From the NCBI RefSeq assembly GCF_000315625.1, contig NW_005434657.1, positions 893,052 to 957,051 of the forward strand: 64,000 nucleotides of DNA. The letters run 5' to 3'. The translations under genes were made by a program, and so were the position numbers. This DNA is from Guillardia theta CCMP2712 (taxonomy: Eukaryota; Cryptophyceae; Pyrenomonadales; Geminigeraceae). A model generated the notes under the pieces. That model saw only the letters and a program-made list of their open reading frames with translations. It did not search any database and was not told the origin of the DNA. Positions 49,294 to 58,892 of this stretch are shown here, piece after piece (position 1 is the stretch's first letter; each line of letters begins with the position of its first letter).

Positions 49294-50131
49294 AAACCAC
49301 GATGGTGAAAATTTGACAAGAGAGCTATACTGAAATATTTAACATACAGAAAGTCGGAGACGAAAATTAATCGTGAAGCGAGGTGGAGAAAATGTAAATA
49401 TTTTCGACGAGAAGAAAGTTGTTACACCAATGACTTGTGAATCTATCGAAACTGTTCGAAATGTCAAAGATTAAATCTGATCTCAATGGCAACTTTCCGT
49501 AGTGTAAAAAACAAAAAAGTCTGCGCGTACACGCCAAGGTGAGAGCCAGAAGCTGATTGGAGGTCAAGAAAGATGTAGCCAAGCGCAATACGAAGCACGA
49601 TCAAACCAAGAAGAGGATGTGGCAGAAAGCGGGAACAAGAGAGAAGCTGAAGCTGTCGAGCACAAAGGGAAAAGCGGGAGAAGCGGAAGATGATAGCCGC
49701 CTACAATACACTCTGCTCACAAACTCGCATATGCATGGTTCAGGGACGGTTATGGAGGGACTGGTCAGGGTTGGGTCATCGATTGTTGGATATAGTACCG
49801 GTCTTCTGAGTTTACAAAGTAGGGGTACGACGGTTCAATCGATATATTTTCAGGGGGTGGGGGTGGGACATAACTGTTCGGTTTCAAGAGCTCCTCTCTG
49901 TTGATCTTGACTATAGCTACATTGACTACAAGCCTGCCTCGTCACAAGGCAAGCTGTGCACGCAAGTACGGGGTCATATATCACTCAAATGTCTTGATTT
50001 TGGGGGTGGGGTAATCTTCTATAAAAAAAAAGTTGACGATTGAGTTCAATCGTCGTTTGACTATACATGTGTCGAACAACTCGTTATAGTCAAACAACGG
50101 GCCTGCCTCGCCGGAGACGGCTAACAGAGTC
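49294..50131. other. Intergenic spacer upstream of the NHL gene
   Basis: No supported gene. It contains a GGGGGTGGGGGTGGGA run at 49854-49869 and another GGGGGTGGGG at 49990-50010. The + strand open frame at 49557-49904 lacks any family or splice support. Confidence 0.5.
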
Positions 50132-50137
50132 AAAAAA
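50132..50137 (-). terminator. Pol III T6 terminator of tRNA-Arg
   Basis: Six A on the + strand (T6 on the transcribed sense strand), starting 3 nt downstream of the tRNA 3' end; a normal RNA polymerase III stop. Confidence 0.85.
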
Positions 50138-50139
50138 TG

Positions 50140-50212
50140 CAACCCTGACGAGACTCGAACTCGCAATCTCCTGATCCGAAGTCAGACGCCTTGTCCATTA
50201 GGCCACAGGGTC
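50140..50212 (-). tRNA. tRNA-Arg(UCG)
   Basis: 73 nt, intronless, read on the minus strand from GACCCTGTGG. The acceptor stem GACCCTG pairs with CAGGGTT (one G-U). The D-arm has AATGGACAAGG, and the anticodon stem TCTGA/TCAGG encloses loop CTTCGGA, giving anticodon TCG, which reads CGA arginine codons. The T-arm has GAGTTCGAGTC. The discriminator is G. No CCA is encoded, as expected for a eukaryotic nuclear gene. Internal A and B boxes are present (TGGCCTAATGG, GAGTTCGAGTC). Confidence 0.95.
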
Positions 50213-51464
50213 ACGTGAAGAGACCAGAATCATCAGAGTTTATATACACTCGCTCTTTCAAGACCCACACATAAGCCAGAGGGTTGCAGGGACACCCCCT
50301 ATTTTGTTGGAACACCCCACCCTTGACATGTCCCGTTCTTCGTCACCCCATGCACTTCCTTTCAGATCCAACTACCCACCCTTTGGTAATGTCCGACCCA
50401 CCCCTTTCAGGACGCAAACCATTTGGCTTAGTATTTTTTTAGTAGTATATCCATAACCCCCCTCTCTGTTATGGAAGTCATGATTAGGGTGCCTCTAGGA
50501 CCGGTAACGCCATCTCTTTTCATGGAAGGGGTAGGGTCCTCTACATGGGTACCTGAGATCTTTTGGTTGGTTTCAGCAGGGTAGGGTAGAACAAGATAGG
50601 CATGGGCTGGAGGGGTGGAGAGGAGAGAGGATGGACTATGGAGATGGGGGTGAGGGTACCACTGTACTACTCGTCTGTTGTAATTGGGGATGGGGTGGTT
50701 CAAAAAGAACCCTGGGCATATTTGAGGGGTACGGATACCTGTACAGACACCTCCCATGGGGGGTGGGGATGTGGTAGGGGACAGTCAGGTGCGATAACCA
50801 TGTAAGAGGAGGAAAACGAATCCATGAATAGTGTAGAAAAGGAGAATCGCGAGAGTTTAGATGCAAGATAACAAGGCTTGATCTTATTAGCAATGACCTG
50901 GATGGATTCTTATATAGTAAAACACTAGATGACAAAGTGCATCCAATCAGGCTGCAGAGGGTTTATTTCTGGCCCACATTTGCAAAAACAGAATGTTCAG
51001 GATAACCTTGAATAGCATACTAAGTCAAGATCGATTCTCAGGAGGTTCAATTCAAAGAGCTTATGTTCAGTGCAATCAGCTGGAGTCGAAGAATTCATGT
51101 TTACTGGAACAGGTTCATCTCAGAAATCATCAGAGCATCATAGTTAGACAGCAAATGAGAACTTATCGTGTTGAACATGGATGTAACTCAAACGTACATG
51201 AAATATGACAGAAACTTGAGTCGAAAATAAGTTTTGAAGAAGTAAGGGCAGAGTGGAGGTTGAACCTGTTTTCATGATCGATTTCGGTCTTGTTAAAAGA
51301 GCATGAGGTTGCGAGTGGACTGACTTATCAACAACAGCGTATGCATTGAACACTGGCTGAGTTGCTACATTCAAAAAATTCTATGAATAATCAGCGACAT
51401 TAGGTATGCAGACTGTATGGTTCTAATCTCTTGTCTTATGGTTCTTGCAGAACCTGTTGGGACC
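50213..51464. other. Intergenic region with dense CACCC/GGGTG runs
   Basis: From 50280 to 50790 there are at least a dozen CACCCC, ACCCACCC, GGGGTAGGG or GGGGTGGGG words on both strands. The remainder (50800-51450) is AT-rich. The acceptor TTCTTGCAG at 51442-51450 lies just before the phosphatase ATG and indicates a spliced 5' UTR. No other gene is supported. Confidence 0.55.
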
Positions 51465-53397
51465 ATGAAGCTCAATCTTTTCTCAATTTTAGCTGTGTTA
51501 TGTTGTTTTGATAAGTCTCTTGCATTTACGGGATCATTTGTTCAATCGCCATTGCAACGAGTCGTTTTGCATAAATCTGCCTGCAAGGTGCGATCAGTTT
51601 TGTTCCTAGTGGTTCTCTTATTCGATTCATTGGTCAGCTACAGCACATACGTGTTTATTCTCAGCGAGCAAATGTCGTCTGCAATGCTCAACCTTTGAAA
51701 AGAATCAAAAGCCTTTTTCGATCGGAAAAGAAGCAGGTGGTTTGCATATGCTTGACTTGAGCACATTGAATCTTCGATTTTTATCACACAGCCCGAGGTA
51801 GACATAGTCGTACCGACTTTTTTCCCGCAAGCGGAGCGAATCATTGCAAGTATGGTTGCTCCAAACGAATTGATGCACTTCTCACATTCTCTACAGTTGG
51901 TGATGTCCATGGCGACGTGGATGCTCTGCATGAATGCTTGAAGGTCACGATAGTTCGGCAGTTGATTAATAGGTTGTTGAATGTTTTCTTAATTCCAGGT
52001 TGCAAATCTAGTAGATGATGGATGGAATTGGATAGGAGGAGCTGCACATCTAGTGCAGGTAAGAATCCATTGTTGGTGCTCTCTTCATTTCCGAGCAGGT
52101 TGGCGATATTCTTGACCGGGGAATGGAAGAGCGAAGGTTCATGGCTAGAGATGTTTCTAAACAATATTGATGGATGTAGGGCAGATGTCTGCAGTCCTTG
52201 TTAGATTTGAAGCAAAAAGTTGGATTACGCCTTACGGCTATGTCTCTTCTAAAAACTTTTCAGGCGGCAGATGCGGGGGGAGCTGTGCATGTGCTCCTGG
52301 GAAATCATGAAGTATCTCTTTTGAAGTACTGTTCTCACATTAATCAGTGTTGATCGTAGGTTATGAATGTAGATTTGGATTTCAGATACGTCTCGCCGCG
52401 AGAAAATGCATGGTTTGGCTGGGAATTTTTGGACAGAAGACCCAAGAGTGGTAGCATGTTGGTAAACATCGCAGACGAGATTTCGGCAATCAGTGAGACT
52501 TTCTCACGGTAGTCTACCATGGAGAGATTGACTTGCGTGGCCATAGGATTTCCGGCGTACATGAGAGAAAGAGTGTATGCTTTCAGGCCCGGTGGTGGAG
52601 CGGCTCGTTGCTTGTCCAAAATGCCAATCGCCATACAAATAGGGGATTCTGTTTTCGTTCATGGAGGTTTGAGATTGCAGCATGTCGAGTATGGTCTGGA
52701 GAAGTTGAATCAGGAGACTGCGGTTCGATCAAGTCCTTGATATCTTCTCAAGCTCATCTTGCTCTCAGGCTTGGCTGTATGGAAGTCCACGGTATACGAA
52801 TTTCCCCAAGGTGCTCCTTTCTACCTTGTTGCTGTAGAGCATGACAAATAAGCTCAAGCCAAGAATGATCGACGATATCAACTCGCCTATCTGGTCAAGA
52901 ATTTATTCTGTGCCTTCTCCAAAGCGAGATGCCGAGGTAAGATTTGTTGCTATTTAAATGTTGGATCTTGTGGTTATGATTTTGTCTTGGTAGCTGGAGC
53001 TTGAACAAGTACTCGAGAAACTAAATGCAAAGCGAATGGTAGTTGGCCATACTCCGCAGCTTCGTGGGATAAACGCGTTTGTAACTCAGAACGGATATGA
53101 GGTAACTTGTTTTCATGCATTCTAATGTGACGAGATTTAGGTGTGGAGGACAGACACGGGTATGTCCCAAGGGATGATGTCCGGCCCTATCGAGTGTCTG
53201 GAGGTAGATGAATAGGTCGATGGTTTGACCTCCTCACGACCTGTCAGATCCTCGAAGATGGGAGGGTACATGTCCTCACCCAAGCTGGAATTGTTCCTGC
53301 CGCAATGCGCATGCCCGAAGCTGGTGGGACTCTAGGAAATCTTGAGTTCGATGTCCTTGACTTCTACGACAGAAGGAGAGTTCATCAATGTTTGTGA
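51465..53397 (+). CDS. Shewanella-like protein phosphatase (SLP), predicted plastid-targeted
   Basis: Many exons separated by introns of about 43-70 nt. The start MKLNLFSILAVLCCFDKSLA is a signal peptide, followed by FTGSFVQSPLQRVVLHK: Phe at +1 and a transit-like stretch, suggesting plastid import (inference). Metallophosphatase motifs in order: IGDVHGDVDALHECLK (about 51895), VGDILDRGMEERR (about 52100), GGAVHVLLGNHEVMNVDLDF with RYV (about 52280-52390), SVFVHGGL (about 52650), AWLYGSPRYTNFPK (about 52771) and MVVGHTPQLRGIN (about 53037). All PPP-type metal and phosphate ligands are represented (GDxHG, GDxxDRG, GNHE, the later His). The GNHE-MNVxxDFRYV combination is typical of SLP enzymes of bacteria, plants and protists. 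The last exon reads ILEDGRVHVLTQAGIVPAAM and stops at 53395-53397 unless splicing continues into the next ORF. Confidence 0.9.
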
Positions 53398-54105
53398 TGT
53401 TGACAGCGGAATTTGTACCCCGATGCCGGTCTGTCCAGAAGAATTCAGTTTGTGGTGGGTTGGTGATTGGAGATGAACAGGAGGAAGTCATGAAGATTCA
53501 GCTCAAGGAAGCAGCAGCAGCAGACTTTTCTGAAGGGCTGGTTGTGGATGTCGTCAATGCCCAGGAGATTGTGGCCATAGGTCCAGACGAGGCACCGCGA
53601 AATCTTTTAGAGAAGAAGGACAAGGTAGGCAAAGATGCAGGTTTGTCTGAGATAGTTGACTCTTTGCAGGCAGAGATCGAAGTCCTCAGAACGCTGGATG
53701 ATAGTTCAATGCCAACGGAACAGGTGAATTCTAATTATCAAAGCATAAAGCGCTCACTTGTGACGATGCAGAGACTCACTTTCCTCCTTGAGCGCCTAAT
53801 TGCGGATGCTATCAGACGTGAGGACGAGACTTTGACAAAGGTTCCGTTTTCCTGGTGACAATTCTTGTTTTGTGCTGATGCTTACCGCAGAAAACTGTCA
53901 AAGATGTGCTCAAGAAGGTGGTTGGCACGCAGATAGTTGACGATTACGCCGAGTTCATCGGCAAGGAGGTGAAGCTGTGGTGAGATGACTGCCGCTTGAG
54001 CTGATGATGAAGTCCTAGGTGGATCGCATCATCTCTGATGATGACCCCGAGTATGGCAAGTACGTTAATCGTATCTTGGAGAAATATGGGACGCTTGTGA
54101 AATAG
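53388..54105 (+). CDS. Unrecognised helical protein, or 3' exons of the SLP gene
   Basis: An ORF opens at ATG 53388, overlapping the SLP stop by 10 nt in another frame. It reads EFVPRCRSVQKNSVCGGLVI, then a helical stretch (QLKEAAAADFSEGLVVDVVN, LAEIEVLRTL-like), then RLTFLLERLIADAIRREDE. After an intron of about 49 nt come TVKDVLKKVVGTQIVDDYAE, then DRIISDDDPEYGKYVNRILE with KYGTLVK, stop 54103-54105. Two internal 48-nt GT-AG segments, after ...LLEKKDK (GTAGGC...TTGCAG) and after ...PTEQ (GTGAAT...ATGCAG), are in frame and may be introns. A phase-1 donor in the last SLP exon (GCTG|GTGGGA, about 53321) could splice to the acceptor TTGACAG at about 53407 and fuse this region to SLP. Whether this is one gene or two cannot be settled here. 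Confidence 0.6.
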
Positions 54106-54714
54106 GAGAAGCAGCCTCCTAAATCTGAAATGCAGTTGCGAATGAATGCTTGGTGGCAATTCGTATTCCCGCTTCCTTTGGTTTGCCTTTCACTCGGCTC
54201 CCTCTGCCTCTCTTGCTCAGCTGTTCTAAGGTGGGGTTTAGTTCTCAAGTAGATCTTTCTGTAGAAACTGCTGTGAGGATTCAAAAGTAAGAAGGGAACA
54301 CTCATCAAGCGCACATCTGCCGCAACAGACTGAGCCGCAGTGTAAAGCACATGAGGACGGGTAGAGACCATGAACCAATGCTAGCTGGGCAATGCAGAAG
54401 TATTATGGTGTGCGACTGAGGCTCAGGAAGCACAAGGGAGATTGCAGAAGTAGAAAGTAGAAAAGGTACAGCAGAGCAGAAGCACGGCTGCCGTAGGGGC
54501 CAGCCAAGTCGGGCCGAATTGCCGAATAGGTAGGCTGAGGCGGGCTCACGAAGTTACAAGGAACTTGGCTGCAACTTCCGGTCAAGGTTTGGTATAGTTT
54601 AAACAGCTTCAAGTTCTAAGTATGGTTCTTCAGTATGATGAAAAGTGTTCGCAACATGCTGTTTAGGGTTTAGGCCTAAACCCTTCCTTGATGATATTGG
54701 AACGCTTCTGTCTG
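54106..54714. other. Spacer ending in a telomere-like palindrome
   Basis: No gene is supported; minus-strand open frames at 53944-54612 are unremarkable. At 54666-54683 lies a perfect 18-nt palindrome GGGTTTAGGCCTAAACCC, i.e. two TTTAGGG-type units head to head. Everything to its right is pseudogene and mobile-element sequence. Confidence 0.55.
54666..54683. repeat. Inverted telomere-like repeat (TTTAGGG/CCCTAAA)
   Basis: Exact palindrome made of the plant/algal-type telomere unit, at the border between conserved genes and the accessory region. It is only about 1.5 units per arm, so chance is not excluded. Confidence 0.6.
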
Positions 54715-54890
54715 CTATGATGTCAACGAATGCCTTACTCCGTCTGCACCAACACGTACGGGGGCTACGAATGCTCTTGCAACGCCAATTTCTACCTGGA
54801 CGCGTCCGGAATATGCGATCGCTGTCCAGCAGGCATGACTTCCAGCATCGGATCGACTTCGATCAACCAGTGCTTCTGTCCGCCCATCAG
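54715..54890 (+). pseudogene. Fragment 1 of a decayed Cys-rich EGF/GCC2-type gene
   Basis: Begins with a calcium-binding-EGF-like DVNEC. A frame change then gives SVCTNTYGGYECSCNANFYL, followed by a GCC2/GCC3-type unit (CDRCPAGMTSSIGSTSINQC). The frame shift between DVNEC and the rest, and the abrupt end at the 321-bp retroelement tail (54891), mark it as broken. Such domains occur on extracellular or membrane-bound algal proteins. Confidence 0.65.
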
Positions 54891-55211
54891 ACAGACGAAC
54901 AAGGTCTGCGAGTCCCTTCAACAACCATATGAACTTTGTTTGCTTCGCAAACTGCACGATGCACCATCATCCGCACCCTTATCACAAAAGCATCTTCTCC
55001 CCTTACCCCGCAGTTGTGCCATTATCCCATCCCGGTCAACATTACAAAAGTCACAAGGAGTCATTCTTATTCCATGCTGCATATCATCGAATATTCCAAT
55101 CCGTCTGTACCGAACTACACCAAAACATCTCTACACTTTTCGCCCTCCCCCGCTCTTCCTAAGCAAGTCCACCACCGTCATCCACGACAAATGGCCAAAC
55201 CTTGGCGTCGC
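54891..55211 (-). repeat. 321-bp retroelement tail, copy 1
   Basis: Identical to 58893-59213 except for one base I can see (C at 55105 against T at 59107). In minus orientation it begins GCGACGCC, encodes ATPRFGHLSWMTVVDLLRKS and then GGGRKV with a stop, and ends ...CTTGTTCGTCTGT. Here it is joined upstream (higher coordinates) to the coiled-coil ORF element, and it ends in the Cys-rich pseudogene. Confidence 0.92.
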
Positions 55212-56248
55212 GTCCCATTCTCCTCTTGCGTCCTTGTATATTTCCATAAGAAAGTTTTTACACTGATCATACACAATGGTAAGCAGGATATCCTTATCCC
55301 CTGTTTCCGAAATGCCATTCTGTACAAATTGCTCTTGTATTCGCCTTGGCCCATTTGAAACTGGTAGGGAGTAAGCTGCTCTCGTCCCCTTCCACTGTAT
55401 TGTCATTCACTGTTTGCCTGATTCTGTCATCAACCTCGCCGCCATCGCTGTCCTCTGCATCTTCCATCCCATCCTCCATCTCCCCATCCTCAGTCACTCT
55501 GCCAGATAGGTCCCCGTGTCCCTTCCATGCCTTACCCCATCCTCCTGCGCCGCACACCCGTACTCGCCTGTGAAACACTTACCCCTCTCTTGATCTCTTT
55601 CATGCCTTCTTCCAATCCCTTGATAGCGCCTTTCAGCTCTTCCAATGTATCCTGTATCCCTTGCATCTTCGCATTCATTTTCTCTCTCCACTTGCCATCT
55701 CCTTGCCTTGTTATACATTCTCCATACTTGTCCTCCGCTGCTGCCTTCACGCCTGCATCCATACCTGTTCCTCCATTCTCCAACGAATTGGCTAGTGGAC
55801 GATTCTCTGCGATTGTGTTGTATCCACCCATATAAGCGGACGCATCTCGTGCGGCCGCTCCTCCTGAATTTCCCCACTCGCATGCACAGTAAGTGTGGTG
55901 TTTGTGCGTAGTTTACTCTTAAGTGAACTTAGAGACTTCTATCTTCTGCTTCTCTGTCTTCTTCATCCTTACCTTACTCGTGACGTCGACAATCTCTGTG
56001 TTGTGTATACAACAGATTGCTCGAAAAATTGAATCAGCTGAAGTGCGGAAGCAAGCTGCAAGCTTCTCTTCCATTGTTGCATTTGTTTCTGTCAAGTGAT
56101 TGATAGACCCTCTCATCTCGGTAATGTTCCCGTTGATGCCGTCTACGGACCCTTTCATTTCCTCCATTGATCGGATCGTGATGACATGAGGAGGCAAACC
56201 AGTAGGTTTTCTGCCATTCCCGTCAATTGAAATGTATCGGCTCAACAA
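55212..56248 (-). pseudogene. Retroelement ORF1-like coiled-coil protein, split by a solo LTR
   Basis: In minus orientation an ORF starts MLSRYISIDGNGRKPTGLPP (56248), passes a coiled region (SINHLTETNATMEEKLAACF) and reaches DSIFRAI at 56015. There a solo LTR intervenes. The same frame resumes beyond it with AENRPLANSLENGG, then a second coil (MNAKMQGIQDTLEELKGAIK) and a basic end VRRRRMG (55532). Overlapping frames continue (EDGMEDAEDSDGGEVDD; DILLTIVYDQCKNFLMEIYK) into the shared 321-bp tail. Coiled-coil plus basic character fits ORF1/Gag-like proteins of non-LTR elements (inference). No reverse transcriptase is seen. It is inactivated by the LTR and by frame changes. Confidence 0.6.
55816..56014 (+). 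mobile_element. Solo LTR with 5-bp target-site duplication
   Basis: 199 bp bounded by TGTTGTATCC and GTATACAACA, with terminal inverted TGTTGTAT/ATACAACA. It is similar over most of its length to the LTR at 62284-62530 (shared words include GCGGACGCATCTCGTGCGG, AACTTAGAGACTTCTAT and CAATCTCTGTGTTGTGTATA). It is flanked on both sides by GATTG (55811-55815 and 56015-56019), a perfect target duplication. The ATATAAG at about 55829 may be its promoter TATA. It lacks the roughly 48-bp CGGATA segment present in the other LTR. Confidence 0.92.
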
Positions 56249-56284
56249 TGGTAGAAATTCATTCTGCTTTCCCTGCTTTCACAT

Positions 56285-56775
56285 TTGAAGAATGGTTCCA
56301 GGCCCGCAAGTACGGCCTTGCCCTGCCAATTCCACATCTAGCCTCGGCTCTACTAGTTTCGGCTCCTGTCTCTGGCTTCCCGGCTACAAGCGCAGCGATA
56401 CGATGATCACGCAGATCAAAACTTGCGTCTGTCCCGGAGTGTTTCGCTGCCTGTCCACCGACCTATTACAGCGCGTATCAGCCCTATTACTGCTACAGAC
56501 CCGAAATGAGGCGAGATTGTCCGTGCCCAGCGGGCTGGTGGCAATACTGGGTTCGACCATAACCGCGCCAAACACTAACATTTCCTGCGTCCCCTGCGGG
56601 CCTGGAACGTCTGCGCTCCCTGTCCTATTCTGAAGCATACGCTTTGGACAAGGCCTGCAATCGCTGTCCCGCCTTCACCGCTTCCGCTGCTGGCTCTTAG
56701 ACTGCCAGTGCGTAGCTGGCTACACAAACTTCAATGGTTCCAATGGATGCGTCCCGTGCGCTGCATGCTGAACAT
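56285..56775 (+). pseudogene. Fragment 2 of the decayed Cys-rich gene
   Basis: Reads RPCPANSTSSLGSTSFGSC and later ISCVPCGPGTSALPV and CNRCPAFTASAAGS-like units in shifting frames, with stops between. The GCC2/GCC3 spacing (C..C....S.G.T....C.C) is recognisable. It is the continuation of the gene broken at 54890. Confidence 0.55.
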
Positions 56776-56929
56776 TGAGTAAAGAAAGGCTACCGGCGGC
56801 AGCAAAGCTTCCGTTATGAGGAGTAACGGATATTTTCCCGCCTTTTTTCTACCCCCTACCCCCAAATCTCTGATGAGGTACCCCCGGCAGCATCCGAGGC
56901 TGGACGCCACAAACTTCAGTGCGGCGGCC
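56776..56929 (+). promoter_or_regulatory. Upstream region of the HNH-like gene
   Basis: Contains CTACCCCCTACCCCCAAATC (56849-56868), the same C-run style seen upstream of several conserved genes here, and ACGGATATTTTCC. An in-frame upstream ATG (56816) exists, but GCCATGG at 56927-56933 is the better start. Confidence 0.35.
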
Positions 56930-58823
56930 ATGGCGTCCAAGGAAGCGCTTGAGGCTCTAGGGAGACAGCTGGAAGCTCTAAGGCTAGATAGCGACAAGAG
57001 GTTTCAAGCCTTGGAAGAACGAAATGAGAGATCAGCCGACAAGATTCGAGCTCTAGAGCAAGACAACACTACTTTAAGGCGTCAGAAACAAGAGCACGAC
57101 GAGGAGATTCGAGCCTTAAGAGAAGAGCACGACGAGAAGATTCGAGCCTTAAGAGAAGAGCACGACGAGAAGATTCGAGCCTTAAGAGAAGAGCACAACG
57201 AGGAGATTCGAGCCTTAAGAGAAGAGCACAACGAGGAGATTCGAGCCTTAAGAGAAGAGCACGACGAGGAGATTCGAGCCTTAAGAGAAGAGCACGACGA
57301 GGAGATTCGAGCCTTAAGAGAAGAGCACGACGAGAAGACTCGAGCCTTAAACGTATCTGAGCTCACGAAACAAATAGTGGGCAATCTACGATTTGGTTAC
57401 TTTGACGACCTTTGCTCTACCTTTCTCCAGCTTCCAAAGGCTCCTGCAGTATTTCGGCAAAACGTTTGTCTGGCTTTTCTTCAGGCCGCGCAGAACTTAC
57501 CCGCCGATAAACATTGCAAGAAGGGACATAACAGGGAGAAAGCTTTTGACCTGGAGGGCTGTAAAGTTAAATCAGGCTTGGTAGAGCGATCGCACTTGGT
57601 CCCAAACAGTGCTGCATGTCGAATCGACTGGGGGATTATTGTGCAGAATGCCCTTCCAGAGGGCTTGCGGTCGGATGACGTCGCTAAGAAGGTTTTGTTT
57701 GGATGTTGTGATGAGGACAACAACCACATACCAGGCATTGCGGACCTTCCTTTCAACTTTATCTTCCTTGGTGGCCAACGCGAACATTTGGAGAGCAAAG
57801 CAGCTCTGATGTTGCTTCCACTCCTATCTCCTCAGCAGCAATTCGAGTGGAAAGGCGAAGGGTACAAAGCGATTTTGATCGGTGTTGACAAAGACGTCTA
57901 CAGACAAACTTTCTTTCAACTTGATACTGAAGCTGTTCTGAAGAACTCAGAGTATCAACAACATCATTTGGACGAGGAGTCTCTCGTCAAGGAAATCTGC
58001 CGTCCGATGAAGCAGAAGTATTTGCTTCCCACCTTGTATCAAGGTACTGTAGCATTGAATGTGTTGACCGTACCAATGAAATGTTCTAGATGACAGGGAG
58101 GTGCTACATCAGGCCCTACAGCACATTCAAATTCTTTACAAGGACGTTTGTTTGATTCAGTGCGAAGCTCCCAAAAGTCTGGAAACGTTGCTGCAAGATA
58201 ACGGATACTGGAACCAAGTCTCCAGGTGTTTCCAGATCAGAAAAGTCTCAGGGTGCGATGATCTCAGGGATAAGCTGAGAAAGCAGAAGAAAGTCAAGGC
58301 TTTCGAGGGACTTAAGTCTGAAACTGGGCAGCCAGTGGCGGTGGCACTGCCATGTTTTCGCGTGATCACGTTCAAAGGAGACAGTCAGGAAGAGCAACAT
58401 ATAGAGCTTCACACGGCACCACACCCTCTTCTTCTCTCGCTCCGATCCATGAACGCAATGGCGAATTATTTTTACGGAGATTTGCCAAATGGGAGGTCGA
58501 GTCTACTGCTTATGTCTTGTTACGGCGGCCTGGAGGAAGGAATGGCATTCGATTGTGAACTTTGCTTACGAAACGCGTTTGGCGAAGAATTCGACCCTCA
58601 AGAGCAATATGTCATGGGACCTGATGGCCCTGAGATTCTGTCTTCCGGTAATCCTGTCCAAGGTGCCGCAAGGAGTCCAGACTCTCAAAACAGTCCGGAG
58701 GCGTTACAGTATGCGGCCGAGCGTCAGTGTGGATCGAATACCAGCGCATCTCCCCCCTCGAGTCAAGAGTCGGAATGTAGCGCCGCGAGTACTGTCCAAA
58801 GGGACGTTTTTGAGGATCAGTGA
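56930..58823 (+). CDS. Coiled-coil / HNH-like nuclease-fold protein
   Basis: 615 residues from two exons, 56930-58043 and 58090-58823, with a 46-nt intron (GTACTG...TTCTAG) in phase 1. The start MASKEALEALGRQLEALRLD leads into a coiled coil with eight 11-residue repeats (EHDEEIRALRE type, residues about 55-142). The globular part includes CKVKSGLVERSHLVPNSAAC, then DWGIIVQNALPEG and DEDNNHIPGIADLPFNFIFL. That arrangement (Cys, xHLVP, a run to a D-NN-I..L motif and a later H..F-like segment) resembles HNH_2-type endonuclease domains of fungal and protist proteins. The C-terminal domain (KDVCLIQCEAPKSLETLLQD, YFYGDLPNGRSSLLLMSCYG) is unrecognised, and the tail is Ser/Gln-rich. Being spliced, intact and lying between retroelement pieces, it may be a host gene or the cargo of a mobile unit. 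The HNH call is tentative. Confidence 0.72.
57092..57355 (+). repeat. 33-bp tandem repeat (8 units) encoding an 11-residue coil
   Basis: Eight nearly identical 33-bp units encode EH[D/N]E[E/K]IRALRE. Variation is confined almost entirely to two codons (Asp/Asn and Glu/Lys), so the array is recently expanded or homogenised. Confidence 0.95.
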
Positions 58824-58892
58824 AGTTTTAAGGATGATGGTGTGCTATATCAGATCATGTCTTAGCATCATGAATAGAATACCTTACATGTT

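Noticed and set aside
50428..50757. 109-codon minus-strand Pro/His-rich frame
   Set aside because: Composed of the CACCC runs, with no splice or family evidence.
54897..55358. + strand frames shared by both 321-bp copies (CESLQQPYELCLLRK...)
   Set aside because: They are antisense to the retroelement tail; duplication of the DNA, not of a gene, explains their repetition.
55919..56248. C-terminal peptide common to frames near 56.0 and 62.5 kb (KVRMKK.EKQ.IEVSKFT)
   Set aside because: It lies within the LTR sequence on the antisense strand; similarity is due to the two LTR copies.
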